From: Streptomyces aureus
GTDB taxonomy: Bacteria > Actinomycetota > Actinomycetes > Streptomycetales > Streptomycetaceae
DNA: 64,000 nucleotides
NCBI RefSeq assembly: GCF_000725495.1
Contig: NZ_JNZD01000005.1
Location: 434,001 to 498,000, forward strand
Reading direction: 5' to 3'
Shown here: positions 43,400 to 51,699 of the stretch, in pieces
Layout of the letters: each line of letters starts with the position of its first letter
Position numbering within the stretch: position 1 is the stretch's first letter
Position numbers and translations under genes: made by a program
The notes under the pieces: model-generated
What the model was told of the DNA's origin: nothing
The model's database searches: none
Seen by the model: the letters and a program-made list of their open reading frames with translations, nothing else

Positions 43400-45952
43400 G
43401 TGACCGACGAATTCGATGACATGTATGGGACGTTCAAGGCTCTCCTGGACGCATTCCCTCCGACGGAAGCGATCAAGCGGCTCGAGCAGTTCGGTATCAG
43501 TCCCGAAGTCGTCGAGCAGATCCGTGAGCGGCATGAGCAGCAGACCATCCGCGTCAAGGAACTCGAAGAGCCGCACGCGGTGATTCTGGGCAATCGCGAC
43601 ACCTGGTACACCGGGCCGCAGGCCAGGGACAAATGCTGGCCCGCGATCGTGAAGCTGCTCCGCAAGGACGGCTGGCCCGAGGATCCTTCGATCAGGAGCC
43701 TCGACGAAGCCTCGACTCGCATCGTCTCGCTGCTGAACCACCCGAAGGAGAAGGCCTTCTCCACCCGCGGCCTGGTCGTGGGCTATGTGCAGTCGGGCAA
43801 GACGACCAATTTCACCTCGGTGGTGGCGAAGGCCGCCGACCGGGGTTACAAGTTGTTCATTGTCCTGGCCGGCATCCACAACGGACTACGGCGCCAGACG
43901 CAAGCCCGACTGGTACAGCAACTCGTGGAGCCGAACCCCTCCATGTGGTCCCAACTGACCGGCCTGGAAAAGGACTTCACGCCGCAGGAGAACCCCGCCT
44001 CCTACTTCGGCAAGAGCAACAAGACACGTGTGCTGTGCGTCGTGAAGAAGAACGCCACGGTGCTGCGCAAACTCGCCCGTTGGCTCGAGCAGGCGTCCGA
44101 CTACCTCGAGGACTGCCCCGCCCTGATCATCGATGACGAAGCAGACCAGGCCACGGTGGCGACGAAGTCGATCAACCCTCTGATCCTCGACATCATGGGC
44201 TCGCTGCCGAGGAGTGCGTATGTCGGGTACACGGCCTCTCCCTTCGCGAACCTGCTCATCGACCCGAGCGCCGAGGACCTGTACCCCAAGGACTTCGTCG
44301 TCAATCTCCCGAAGCCGGAAGGACACTTCGGCACCGAGGTGCTCTTCGGTCGCTATGCACTCGACGGAGAGGATCCGGAAGAGGTCGACGACGGACACGA
44401 CATGATCCGGTCGATCCCCGAGGACGACGTTCCGTGCGTACGTCCTGAGACCAGAGCCGACGTCGAGGGTTTCGAGCCCGTCATCACCAAGACCCTCCGT
44501 ACTGCGGTCGAGTATTTCTGGCTGGTCACGGCGGCCCGCCGTGTACGCCGAACCGGCAATCCGCACAGCACGATGCTGATCCACACCAGTGTCAACACGT
44601 CCGTTCACAACAGCTTCGAGCGGCCTTTGCGGCACCTGCTCGACCGGTCCGCCCGATCCCTGGCCGACGAGGCCTTCCTCACCCGGTTGCGCAACCTCTG
44701 GGAAAGGGAGTCCGGGCGCGTTCCGGCCGAGGAATTCGGCGAGACGAAGGTGGCGTTCGACGAGCTGGTGCAGCAGCTGCCCCAAGTCCTGGACAGCTGT
44801 CGCGTCATCATGGACAACTCCGGCAGCGAGGACCGGCTCGACTACGAGAACGGTCCGATCGTGGCGATCGCGGTGGGCGGCAACACCCTCTCCCGAGGGC
44901 TGACGCTGGAAGGCCTGTCGGTCAGCTACTTCGTCCGTGCGGTGTCCGCCTACGACACACTGCTGCAAATGGGCCGATGGTTCGGCTTCCGGAACGGATA
45001 CGCCGATCTGCCTCGAATCTGGATGACCGATGAACTGGCCGAGTGGTTCCGCCATTTGGCCACGGTGGAAACCGAGATGCGCCGCGACATCGACATCTAC
45101 ATGACCGAGGACGAGACCCCCCGGACGTTCGCGGTACGTCTGCGCACCCACCCGAATCTGCGCGTGACCGCCGCCGCCAAGATGCGCGACGCCGTCACGG
45201 CGGCTTCGTCGTATGGCGGCAAGCGGATCCAGACCCACTACTTCCACACCAACTCGGACTGGTTGAACGGGAACATCGATGCTGCGCGCGCCCTGGTCGC
45301 AGCCTCGGTCGCGAACGCGGTCAAGGTGGAGGACCGCACGGCTCAGGGACGATGGGTCTTCCGGGACGTACCCCACGACGTTGTCGTCGAATTCCTGTCG
45401 ACCTACCAGTTCCATGAGAAGTCCCCGGAGAACGACGCAGGCCTGATCACGGACTACATCAGGAAGCGAGTGGCGACTGCCGGCTCGCTCCGAAGGTGGA
45501 ACGTCGCGATTGTGGGAAACCCTCGCGGGGAGAACTTCGACTTCGCCGACAACGTGAGCATCGGGCTCAACCTCCGCGCGCGCCTCGATCTCCCCAACCC
45601 CACTCCCGACTTCGCCGACATCAAGACTCTGATGAGCCGGCGCGACGCCGCGGTGGACCTGATGGGTGACACTGCGACGCTGCCCGAGGAAGCGATCATG
45701 GGTGAGCGTCGCGTCCAACTCCCGGACACCGGACTGTTGGTTCTGTATCCGATCGACAGGATGTCCGAGCCGAGCCCGTCGAAGAATCGTCGTGCCGCGT
45801 TGAACGCCGACGAGCACGTCATCGGCGTGGGCCTGGTCTTCCCCAAACCCTGGGACGAGGACAGCACGGTCAAGAAATACATCTCGGCCGACCTGTCCAA
45901 GGTGCGAATCGAGGACGAGGACTACAGCCTGGTCGACGGCGAGGACGCATGA
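43400..45952 (+). CDS. Z1-domain SF2-type helicase/ATPase of restriction system
   Basis: An 850-residue protein. Walker A is VVGYVQSGKTTNF (K134), Walker B is LIIDDEADQATV (D245, D246, E247), and later motifs are ALDGEDPEEV, the Z1-like block VAIAVGGNTLSRGLTLEGLSVSYFVRAVSAYDTLLQMGRWFGFRNGY with the arginine finger. The Z1 domain is known from restriction-type clusters with MORC-like ATPases. It begins the operon after vsr and overlaps the next gene by ATGA, so translation is coupled. GTG 43400 is chosen from the domain start; GTG 43352 and 43292 are alternatives. Likely role: ATP-driven DNA translocation or unwinding in invader recognition. Confidence 0.85.
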   Translation: MTDEFDDMYGTFKALLDAFPPTEAIKRLEQFGISPEVVEQIRERHEQQTIRVKELEEPHAVILGNRDTWYTGPQARDKCWPAIVKLLRKDGWPEDPSIRSLDEASTRIVSLLNHPKEKAFSTRGLVVGYVQSGKTTNFTSVVAKAADRGYKLFIVLAGIHNGLRRQTQARLVQQLVEPNPSMWSQLTGLEKDFTPQENPASYFGKSNKTRVLCVVKKNATVLRKLARWLEQASDYLEDCPALIIDDEADQATVATKSINPLILDIMGSLPRSAYVGYTASPFANLLIDPSAEDLYPKDFVVNLPKPEGHFGTEVLFGRYALDGEDPEEVDDGHDMIRSIPEDDVPCVRPETRADVEGFEPVITKTLRTAVEYFWLVTAARRVRRTGNPHSTMLIHTSVNTSVHNSFERPLRHLLDRSARSLADEAFLTRLRNLWERESGRVPAEEFGETKVAFDELVQQLPQVLDSCRVIMDNSGSEDRLDYENGPIVAIAVGGNTLSRGLTLEGLSVSYFVRAVSAYDTLLQMGRWFGFRNGYADLPRIWMTDELAEWFRHLATVETEMRRDIDIYMTEDETPRTFAVRLRTHPNLRVTAAAKMRDAVTAASSYGGKRIQTHYFHTNSDWLNGNIDAARALVAASVANAVKVEDRTAQGRWVFRDVPHDVVVEFLSTYQFHEKSPENDAGLITDYIRKRVATAGSLRRWNVAIVGNPRGENFDFADNVSIGLNLRARLDLPNPTPDFADIKTLMSRRDAAVDLMGDTATLPEEAIMGERRVQLPDTGLLVLYPIDRMSEPSPSKNRRAALNADEHVIGVGLVFPKPWDEDSTVKKYISADLSKVRIEDEDYSLVDGEDA

Positions 45953-46974
45953 ACGACGACGCCCTCCGTGCACTCGTCGAAGAGTGTTGGACCGCGCTCG
46001 AGGCCGAGCAGACCACGGGGGAACGACGCCTGCGTGTCGCTCAACTGCCCGGTGCCACCGATGGGGAACCACTGTCCGTGGCCGTCGACCACGACGGCCA
46101 CCGTCACCTGCTGGTGCCGATTCACTCGCACCGAAAGGTCCGCCCCGGGCTGGACGGTCCGGTACTCAGGCTGAACAGACGAGTACTCGAGGATGAGCAG
46201 ACCTACCAGGCCTATGCCGACCTGGCATGCCTGCGTGACGACCTCCGCGATCTGTTCACCGAGCTGTGCGTGGACGTCCTCGGTGCAGCTGGTGAGCTGC
46301 CCGACAATCAGGTCAAGGCGCTGTATCGCGTTCTTGACAGGTGGAGGGCCCTGTTCAAGTCGCAGGGAGCGCCACTGGGGCCGGACCAGCTCGCCGGCCT
46401 CTTCGGAGAGCTCGTCGTCCTCAACCGCCTTCTTTCGGAGGACCCGAGCGCGCATCGACTGTGGCGCGGCCCCGAGGGGCACCGCCACGACTTCTCCGGC
46501 GGGGTCAATGCCGTCGAAGTCAAATCGACCACCGAGGGCGAAGGGCGAAGGCCCCGGATTCACGGGTTGGATCAACTCGATGCGCCCGAGGGCGGAACGC
46601 TCTGCCTGGCGTGGCTCCGCCTTCACCCCACGACCGCGGCCGGTTCGGGCACGGCCTTCGTGAATATGGTCGAGCAAGCCCTTCACCTGTGCGACGACGA
46701 GGGAGCGCTCCTCGAGTTGCTCGCCGGCGCCGGGTTCCACCTTTCCGACTCCGAGCGGTACCAGGACGTGCGCTTCGCGATTCGCGAGGAACGGTGGTAC
46801 CGGGTCGATGCCGATTTCCCCGGGCTCACGCGCTTGATGCTGAGGGCGGCAGGCCTGTCCGTGTCGGCCCTCGATGTCGAGTACACCATCGACCTGTCCG
46901 GCAAGACCCCTGCGTCGTTGCCACCTGACGACATGTCCCGGGTGATCGAGAATCTGATTCGGGAGTCCGTGTGA
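45949..46974 (+). CDS. PD-(D/E)XK nuclease of the DUF4420 type
   Basis: A 341-residue protein. The nuclease core is GPEGHRHDFSGGVNAVEVKST: D181, E190-x-K192, with a Glu before it in GLFGELVVLNRLL, in line with DUF4420 (PD-(D/E)XK motif protein) of Z1 clusters. The N-terminal half is a beta-rich domain of unknown role. ATGA overlaps on one side and GTGA on the other fix it in the operon. Likely the DNA-cutting subunit. Confidence 0.85.
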   Translation: MNDDALRALVEECWTALEAEQTTGERRLRVAQLPGATDGEPLSVAVDHDGHRHLLVPIHSHRKVRPGLDGPVLRLNRRVLEDEQTYQAYADLACLRDDLRDLFTELCVDVLGAAGELPDNQVKALYRVLDRWRALFKSQGAPLGPDQLAGLFGELVVLNRLLSEDPSAHRLWRGPEGHRHDFSGGVNAVEVKSTTEGEGRRPRIHGLDQLDAPEGGTLCLAWLRLHPTTAAGSGTAFVNMVEQALHLCDDEGALLELLAGAGFHLSDSERYQDVRFAIREERWYRVDADFPGLTRLMLRAAGLSVSALDVEYTIDLSGKTPASLPPDDMSRVIENLIRESV

Positions 46975-48956
46975 TCAGGCCCTGCTGGTACTCCCAGCCC
47001 TATCCACCCGAAGGTGCGAGCGCCGCCGAGGGCATTCGCAACCAACTTGGTCGGCCGGAACTCGATCTCCTCACGATTCTCGTGCGCGAGTCCGCCCAGA
47101 ACAGCTGGGACGCCCGTGTCAGGGAGTCGGGTCCCCCCGTCGACTACAGGATCGACATGTGGACGGTCGGGCCCGCGCACGCGGGCGCGTGGCGCGAACT
47201 GCTGATCGACGGTGCACCCACCGACGCCGAGGCGTTTCCCCTGCGGGACGCCCTGAGGCGCGGCCCCATTCGCGTCCTGGCCGTCTCGGACCGCGGCACG
47301 CGGGGGCTGGGAGGACCCACCCGCGCCGACGACGCCGTGGGGTCGGAACGCGACTTCGTCTCCTTCATCCGCAACATCGGGGAACCGCGCGACACCGCCC
47401 TGGGCGGCGGCACCTACGGCTTCGGAAAGGGCATCTTCTATCTGCTGTCCAGGCCCGGAACCGTCCTGATCCACTCCCGCTGCCGCACAGCCCGAGGGGG
47501 TTTCGAGACGCGTCTCATCGGCTGCACGCTCTGGAAGAGCTACACGGCCGCCGAACCCTCCGGGAGGCGCCGCTACACCGGGCGGCACTGGTGGGGCGAC
47601 ACCTCGGGAGACGTTGTCGAGCCCTTGGTCGGTGAAGAGGCGGAGGCCACCGCTCAAAGGCTCGGCCTCAAGGCCTTCGGGCCGGATGAGACGGGCACGA
47701 CGGTCGTCGTCGTCGATCCGAACCTGGACGATCTCGACCCCACCGAGGCTGCCGACTACCTGGCGGAGACCATCACCTGGCACCTGTGGCCCAAGATGAT
47801 CTCGACGACCGGTGCCCCGCCCGCCATGAATTTCACCGTCACCTGTGACGGCGTGCACCATTCGGTGCCGGATCCGCGCGAGACTCGCCCCCTCAACATG
47901 TTTGTCGCCGCCTACGAAACGATGACGGGTCCGGACGGCAGTGATCTGCATTGCCTGAGGCCGAAGCGGTACCTGGGACGTCTCGGGCTGGTGAAGAGGA
48001 TCATGCCGCCGCTGGAACCGACCCGTGCTTCCCGCATGCTCGACATCGAGGACCTCGTCCATCACGTCTGCCTGATGCGCCCCGCGGAACTTGTCGTCGC
48101 CTACCACCCCGGCCCGAAGCCTCCCAGCGTGAATCAGGGCTATGCCGGTGTCTTCCGCGCGGACGAGAACATGGACGACATCTACGCGCTCGCCGAGCCG
48201 CCCACGCACGACGCCTGGAACCCTCAGTCGCTGGACCGTCCCGAGAGCACCTTCGTCCACACGACATTCACGCGCATCGCCGAGGCGCAGGCCCGACTGC
48301 TGTCCCTCGCCGGTGTCGCACGTTCGGGTTCCGCCGGCGTGGCCCTGGGCGCGGCAAGTTCACTGTTCTCCGGACTGGTCGGAGGAGCCTGGGGAATCGG
48401 TGGAGCCACGGCGTACACCAAGCCAGGAGGCACGGCCTCGCGAACATCACGGCAGGACGGGGTCGAGCAGGGATCCTCCCCACTCGACCGGCACACCGCA
48501 GCATCACCCCGCTCGAGGTCGCTCCCGCAGGTCGGAACGGCCGGCCCGGCAGACATCGAGGTCGGCGGGGGTTCGTTCGCAGCATCACCGGACAGCGGTG
48601 GCGCCGGTACGACCCGTCGTCGCCCACGGGTTCAATATCTCGGCGATCCCTACTACGAAGAACGGGGCGAGGCCTCGGTGCTCGTCCAGGACTTCCGGCT
48701 GCCCGTACCCGGACTGCAACGGGTGCACATCGACCTCGCCGTGACGCTCCCCGGAACCGGCGGCCGCGAGACCGACCCTCCTCTGGGGGCCGGCATGCCC
48801 GTTCTCCTCGGTTGGGAGGACGGCGACGGCCGCCTGCACACCGCCGAGCCGCTCGTGATCGACGGCAGCGAGTCCGTCTGGCGGGCCCTCGTCCGCCCGG
48901 CCCCGGACACCATGACCGAGATCGGCATCAAGGTCGAGGCGGTGAAGACCGGATGA
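46971..48956 (+). CDS. MORC-like GHKL ATPase
   Basis: A 661-residue ATPase. The GHKL motifs are in order: N box LVRESAQNSWDAR (E40, N44), G1 box AVSDRGTRGLGGP (D107), and G2 box GGGTYGFGKGIFYLLSR. This resembles the prokaryotic MORC/MutL-like proteins that occur in restriction systems and use ATP to close a clamp on DNA. The middle (residues 250-440) has no known motif. A Ser/Gly/Ala-rich linker from about 450 to 555 is followed by a C-terminal beta domain (LVQDFRLPVPGLQRVHIDLAVTLPG). GTG 46971 overlaps the nuclease stop (GTGA); its own stop overlaps the next ATG. Confidence 0.85.
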   Translation: MIRPCWYSQPYPPEGASAAEGIRNQLGRPELDLLTILVRESAQNSWDARVRESGPPVDYRIDMWTVGPAHAGAWRELLIDGAPTDAEAFPLRDALRRGPIRVLAVSDRGTRGLGGPTRADDAVGSERDFVSFIRNIGEPRDTALGGGTYGFGKGIFYLLSRPGTVLIHSRCRTARGGFETRLIGCTLWKSYTAAEPSGRRRYTGRHWWGDTSGDVVEPLVGEEAEATAQRLGLKAFGPDETGTTVVVVDPNLDDLDPTEAADYLAETITWHLWPKMISTTGAPPAMNFTVTCDGVHHSVPDPRETRPLNMFVAAYETMTGPDGSDLHCLRPKRYLGRLGLVKRIMPPLEPTRASRMLDIEDLVHHVCLMRPAELVVAYHPGPKPPSVNQGYAGVFRADENMDDIYALAEPPTHDAWNPQSLDRPESTFVHTTFTRIAEAQARLLSLAGVARSGSAGVALGAASSLFSGLVGGAWGIGGATAYTKPGGTASRTSRQDGVEQGSSPLDRHTAASPRSRSLPQVGTAGPADIEVGGGSFAASPDSGGAGTTRRRPRVQYLGDPYYEERGEASVLVQDFRLPVPGLQRVHIDLAVTLPGTGGRETDPPLGAGMPVLLGWEDGDGRLHTAEPLVIDGSESVWRALVRPAPDTMTEIGIKVEAVKTG

Positions 48957-49849
48957 CTCGGCGTGTTCTGCCGTACCGCGTCCCGGCCGAGGACGTCATG
49001 ACGGCCGAGAGGTGGTTGTTGGTGACGGAGGACGGCGAAGTCGACCTGCCCGAGGCGCTGCCGGACTGGGACTATCGGATGGACCTGCATCTTCGCAGGA
49101 CCATTCGTGTCGACCTCGACCGCGCCCGCTCGCAGACGGGCCTCCCGAGCGACACGGCGCTCGTGCTCGCCGTCGTATGGACCGCCACCGGGTCCAACCT
49201 GAGCGGACCGGCCCGGCACGTACGACTGACCGCCGACGGGACGGAAACGGTGGAGCTGAATGTCCGCCTGCGAGGCACCGATCTGGGTGGCCTGCTCCTC
49301 CTGGACACTGCCCTGGTCCTGGCCGAACGCCGGAGCGACGCCCGCCCCTCGTCGCCCCGACGTGCCGGCTCGGTGCTGTGGAGCGACCGGGAATCCCTGC
49401 GTCTTCAGGGAGACGCACCGCAATTTCCCATGGCCGTGATCGACTTCTCCCGGACATCCTTTCCCGAAACCGCGGCGTGGCATCTGCAGATCAGCGGTGG
49501 ACTGGAGAGCGCCACCATGGGATCGCTGCTCCTGCTGGTCAACGAGAGGAACACGGTCACCGCCACAGCGTTCGAGAACGCCGGCAAGCCTCGCCCGGTC
49601 GATCGAATCGTGCTTTCGGCGGTCTACGCGGACGCGGCGCGAACACTGATCGAACACGCTCTGGGTCACGACGACTTCTCCGAGGACGCCGACTTCGCCG
49701 ACGGCTCCCTCGGCGCCACGCTGTTGAGCCTGTTCGACCAGCTCTTCCCCGGACAGTCGATCAATGACGTCCGGTTGCGTCGACGCCAATCGCCCGCTCT
49801 GTTCGCGTCGGACCTGCAGGCGGCGGTCAAGATCTTCGAGGTGTCGTGA
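48953..49849 (+). CDS. Unknown protein of the defence island
   Basis: A 298-residue protein, coupled to both neighbours (ATGA overlap upstream, TGATG junction downstream). No signal peptide, membrane segment or catalytic motif is visible; I do not recognise a family. The first 250 residues look beta-rich (RVLPYRVPAEDVMTAERWLLV, GTETVELNVRLRGTDLGGLLLL) with a helical end. As it is always placed between the ATPase and the methyltransferase in this operon, it may be a scaffold or recognition subunit. Confidence 0.8.
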   Translation: MTRRVLPYRVPAEDVMTAERWLLVTEDGEVDLPEALPDWDYRMDLHLRRTIRVDLDRARSQTGLPSDTALVLAVVWTATGSNLSGPARHVRLTADGTETVELNVRLRGTDLGGLLLLDTALVLAERRSDARPSSPRRAGSVLWSDRESLRLQGDAPQFPMAVIDFSRTSFPETAAWHLQISGGLESATMGSLLLLVNERNTVTATAFENAGKPRPVDRIVLSAVYADAARTLIEHALGHDDFSEDADFADGSLGATLLSLFDQLFPGQSINDVRLRRRQSPALFASDLQAAVKIFEVS

Positions 49850-51690
49850 TGAGCTACCTGTACCCCCGCCTGCTGGCCGAGCAGGCCAGACCGCTCTTCG
49901 ACGAGTACCGGCACCTGACGACCGTCGAACTGGCCGGTCGCGTCTCGTCGACCCACGAGTCGGCCGTATACGTGGCCACAGGTGGCGACCGGGTCTCCGC
50001 ACACCGGCTCCAGGAACTGCGTACCGGCGTCCTCGACCTCGCCAGGTCCGCCGGCTTCCCCGACGGGTCCGATCGTGCCCGCAACGCCGAGTTCGACCTC
50101 CGGTTGGCGGCCCTTCTGCACGGCGAGATGGGCATGGTGCCCGCCGAAGCCGCCTCAAGGGATGTCTGGGCCTTCCTCGCGCTGGTGCTCCTGCCGGATG
50201 TCGCCTTCTGGCGTTATCCGCAGCCCCCAGGGGACCGAGTTCTGGGCACGGACCTCACACGCCATGTCTTCGGCCGGCTGTGGTGGCGGGCTCAACTCGT
50301 GCGCTCCTCTGACGCCCCGGAGCCGTACAGCGCGCTCGAGATCCTCGGTGAGGCGGCCTTCGACCAGATCTACGCCCGCCGTGCCGCACTCGGTGGCAGC
50401 CCCCACATGGTCCGGGCCATCCTGCGCGTCTGGAAGGACCTCGACCTGTCGGGCCTGAACGAACGCGAGACGCTGCGCGACTTCCTGAAGCGGCTGCTGC
50501 GGCTCGCCCCGTTCGTGCTCTTCGACGGCATCGAGGAACGAGCTCTCGACGAAGAGCTGCGGGCAGTCGCAAAGGAGTCGGTCGACGCCCAGCGCTCGGC
50601 GCACGCGAACCCCGAGGACCACTCCCCCGGGACCGGACGGGACGCCGATCGGAGCAGCGTCACCGTCGCGCGATCGCCCCTGACGGCGTCTGTCGAACAG
50701 CGGCCCGCTCCTTCCGACCCGACGGCGCACGTCGAATCCCGGCGTTTCAGCTCGGTGGAGGTCTGCGCCGGATCCGGAGCGCAGGCGCTCGGGCTCGAAC
50801 ATGCCGGATTCGATCCCGTGCTGCTCATCGACAGCAAGGCCGATGCGTGCTTCACGATCGATCTCAATCGCCCCGGGTGGGACGTAATCTGCATGGACGT
50901 CGCGGACTTCCACCCGAACATGCGCCCCGAGGCCCGGGGTGTCGATCTTGTCAGCGGTGGACTCCCTCGGGTGAAGTCCTCCGCCACAACGGGCCGCTCC
51001 GAGGACACCGAGGAGCGCGGTGTCCTCAGAGCCGTGATCGGACTCGTACGCGAGATAGCCCCGAAGGGCGTGCTGCTGGAGAACGTTCCGGACCTCGTCG
51101 AGAGCCCCGCCTTCGAGGTCGATCGCTCGTGGATCGAAGCAGAGCTGGGCAGCGCGGGCTACCGCTGGAGTTGGCAAGTCCTCAATGCCTCGGACTTCGG
51201 CGTGCCGCAGAACCGCAGCAGCGGCTTCCTCGTCGCACTGAAGGAGCCGTACTTCTCTCGATTCGCCTGGCCGGAACGGAGCACGCTGCCTCCCCCGACC
51301 GTCGGCCAGGCACTGGGCCCCTCCATGTCCGCGGACGGGTGGCCCGGAGCGGAACGGTGGATCAAGGGTGCCGATCGCGTCGCGCCCGCGCTGGTCGGAG
51401 GTTCGGACCGGCGTGGCGGTGCCGACCTCGGTCCCACCGGCAGCAAGAAGGCCTGGGCATCGCTCGGGGTCAACGGCAACAGCCTCGGCGACGCACCCCC
51501 CGACGCGACTTTTCCGGCGGACGGGCAGCCCAGGCTGACCGTCGACCAGGCTGCGAGGATCCAGGCCATCCCTGCGGACTGGCGCTTCTTCGGCGGCAAG
51601 ACGTCCAGATACCGACAGATCGGCCATGCCATGCCACCGCCCCTGGCAACAGCTGTCGGACAGGCCGTCGCAGCTGCCCTCCGAAGCTAA
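49849..51690 (+). CDS. DUF6339 domain fused to a catalytically degenerate C5-cytosine methyltransferase
   Basis: A 613-residue protein. Residues 1-215 look like DUF6339 (SYLYPRLLAEQARPLFDEYR to ERVLGTDLTRHVFGRLWWR-type text), then a polar linker and a C5-MTase domain from about 300. Motif I is VEVCAGSGAQALGLEHAGF; motif VI LLENVPDL (E411-V413) and end motifs IX/X (LTVDQAARIQAIP, QIGHAMPPPLA) are kept. But motif IV reads VSGGLPRVKSS: R374 stands where active enzymes have the catalytic Cys of P-C-Q/P, and motif VIII is QNRSSG (454-458), missing one conserved Arg. It is thus probably inactive for methyl transfer but could still bind DNA or S-adenosylmethionine. ATG 49849 overlaps the previous stop by one base. 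Confidence 0.82.
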   Translation: MSYLYPRLLAEQARPLFDEYRHLTTVELAGRVSSTHESAVYVATGGDRVSAHRLQELRTGVLDLARSAGFPDGSDRARNAEFDLRLAALLHGEMGMVPAEAASRDVWAFLALVLLPDVAFWRYPQPPGDRVLGTDLTRHVFGRLWWRAQLVRSSDAPEPYSALEILGEAAFDQIYARRAALGGSPHMVRAILRVWKDLDLSGLNERETLRDFLKRLLRLAPFVLFDGIEERALDEELRAVAKESVDAQRSAHANPEDHSPGTGRDADRSSVTVARSPLTASVEQRPAPSDPTAHVESRRFSSVEVCAGSGAQALGLEHAGFDPVLLIDSKADACFTIDLNRPGWDVICMDVADFHPNMRPEARGVDLVSGGLPRVKSSATTGRSEDTEERGVLRAVIGLVREIAPKGVLLENVPDLVESPAFEVDRSWIEAELGSAGYRWSWQVLNASDFGVPQNRSSGFLVALKEPYFSRFAWPERSTLPPPTVGQALGPSMSADGWPGAERWIKGADRVAPALVGGSDRRGGADLGPTGSKKAWASLGVNGNSLGDAPPDATFPADGQPRLTVDQAARIQAIPADWRFFGGKTSRYRQIGHAMPPPLATAVGQAVAAALRS

Positions 51691-51693
51691 GAT
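51688..51693 (+). promoter_or_regulatory. Possible leaderless promoter -10 of the active methyltransferase gene
   Basis: TAAGAT overlaps the stop codon TAA of the degenerate methyltransferase gene and is six bases before the ATG at 51700, which has no ribosome site. The -35 region is poor. This arrangement would allow the methylase to be made independently of the rest of the operon. Confidence 0.35.
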
Positions 51694-51699
51694 CGGCCC

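Noticed and set aside
43886..46072. Minus-strand open frame opposite the Z1 gene
   Set aside because: No motif and no start signal; the plus-strand ATPase motifs are complete.
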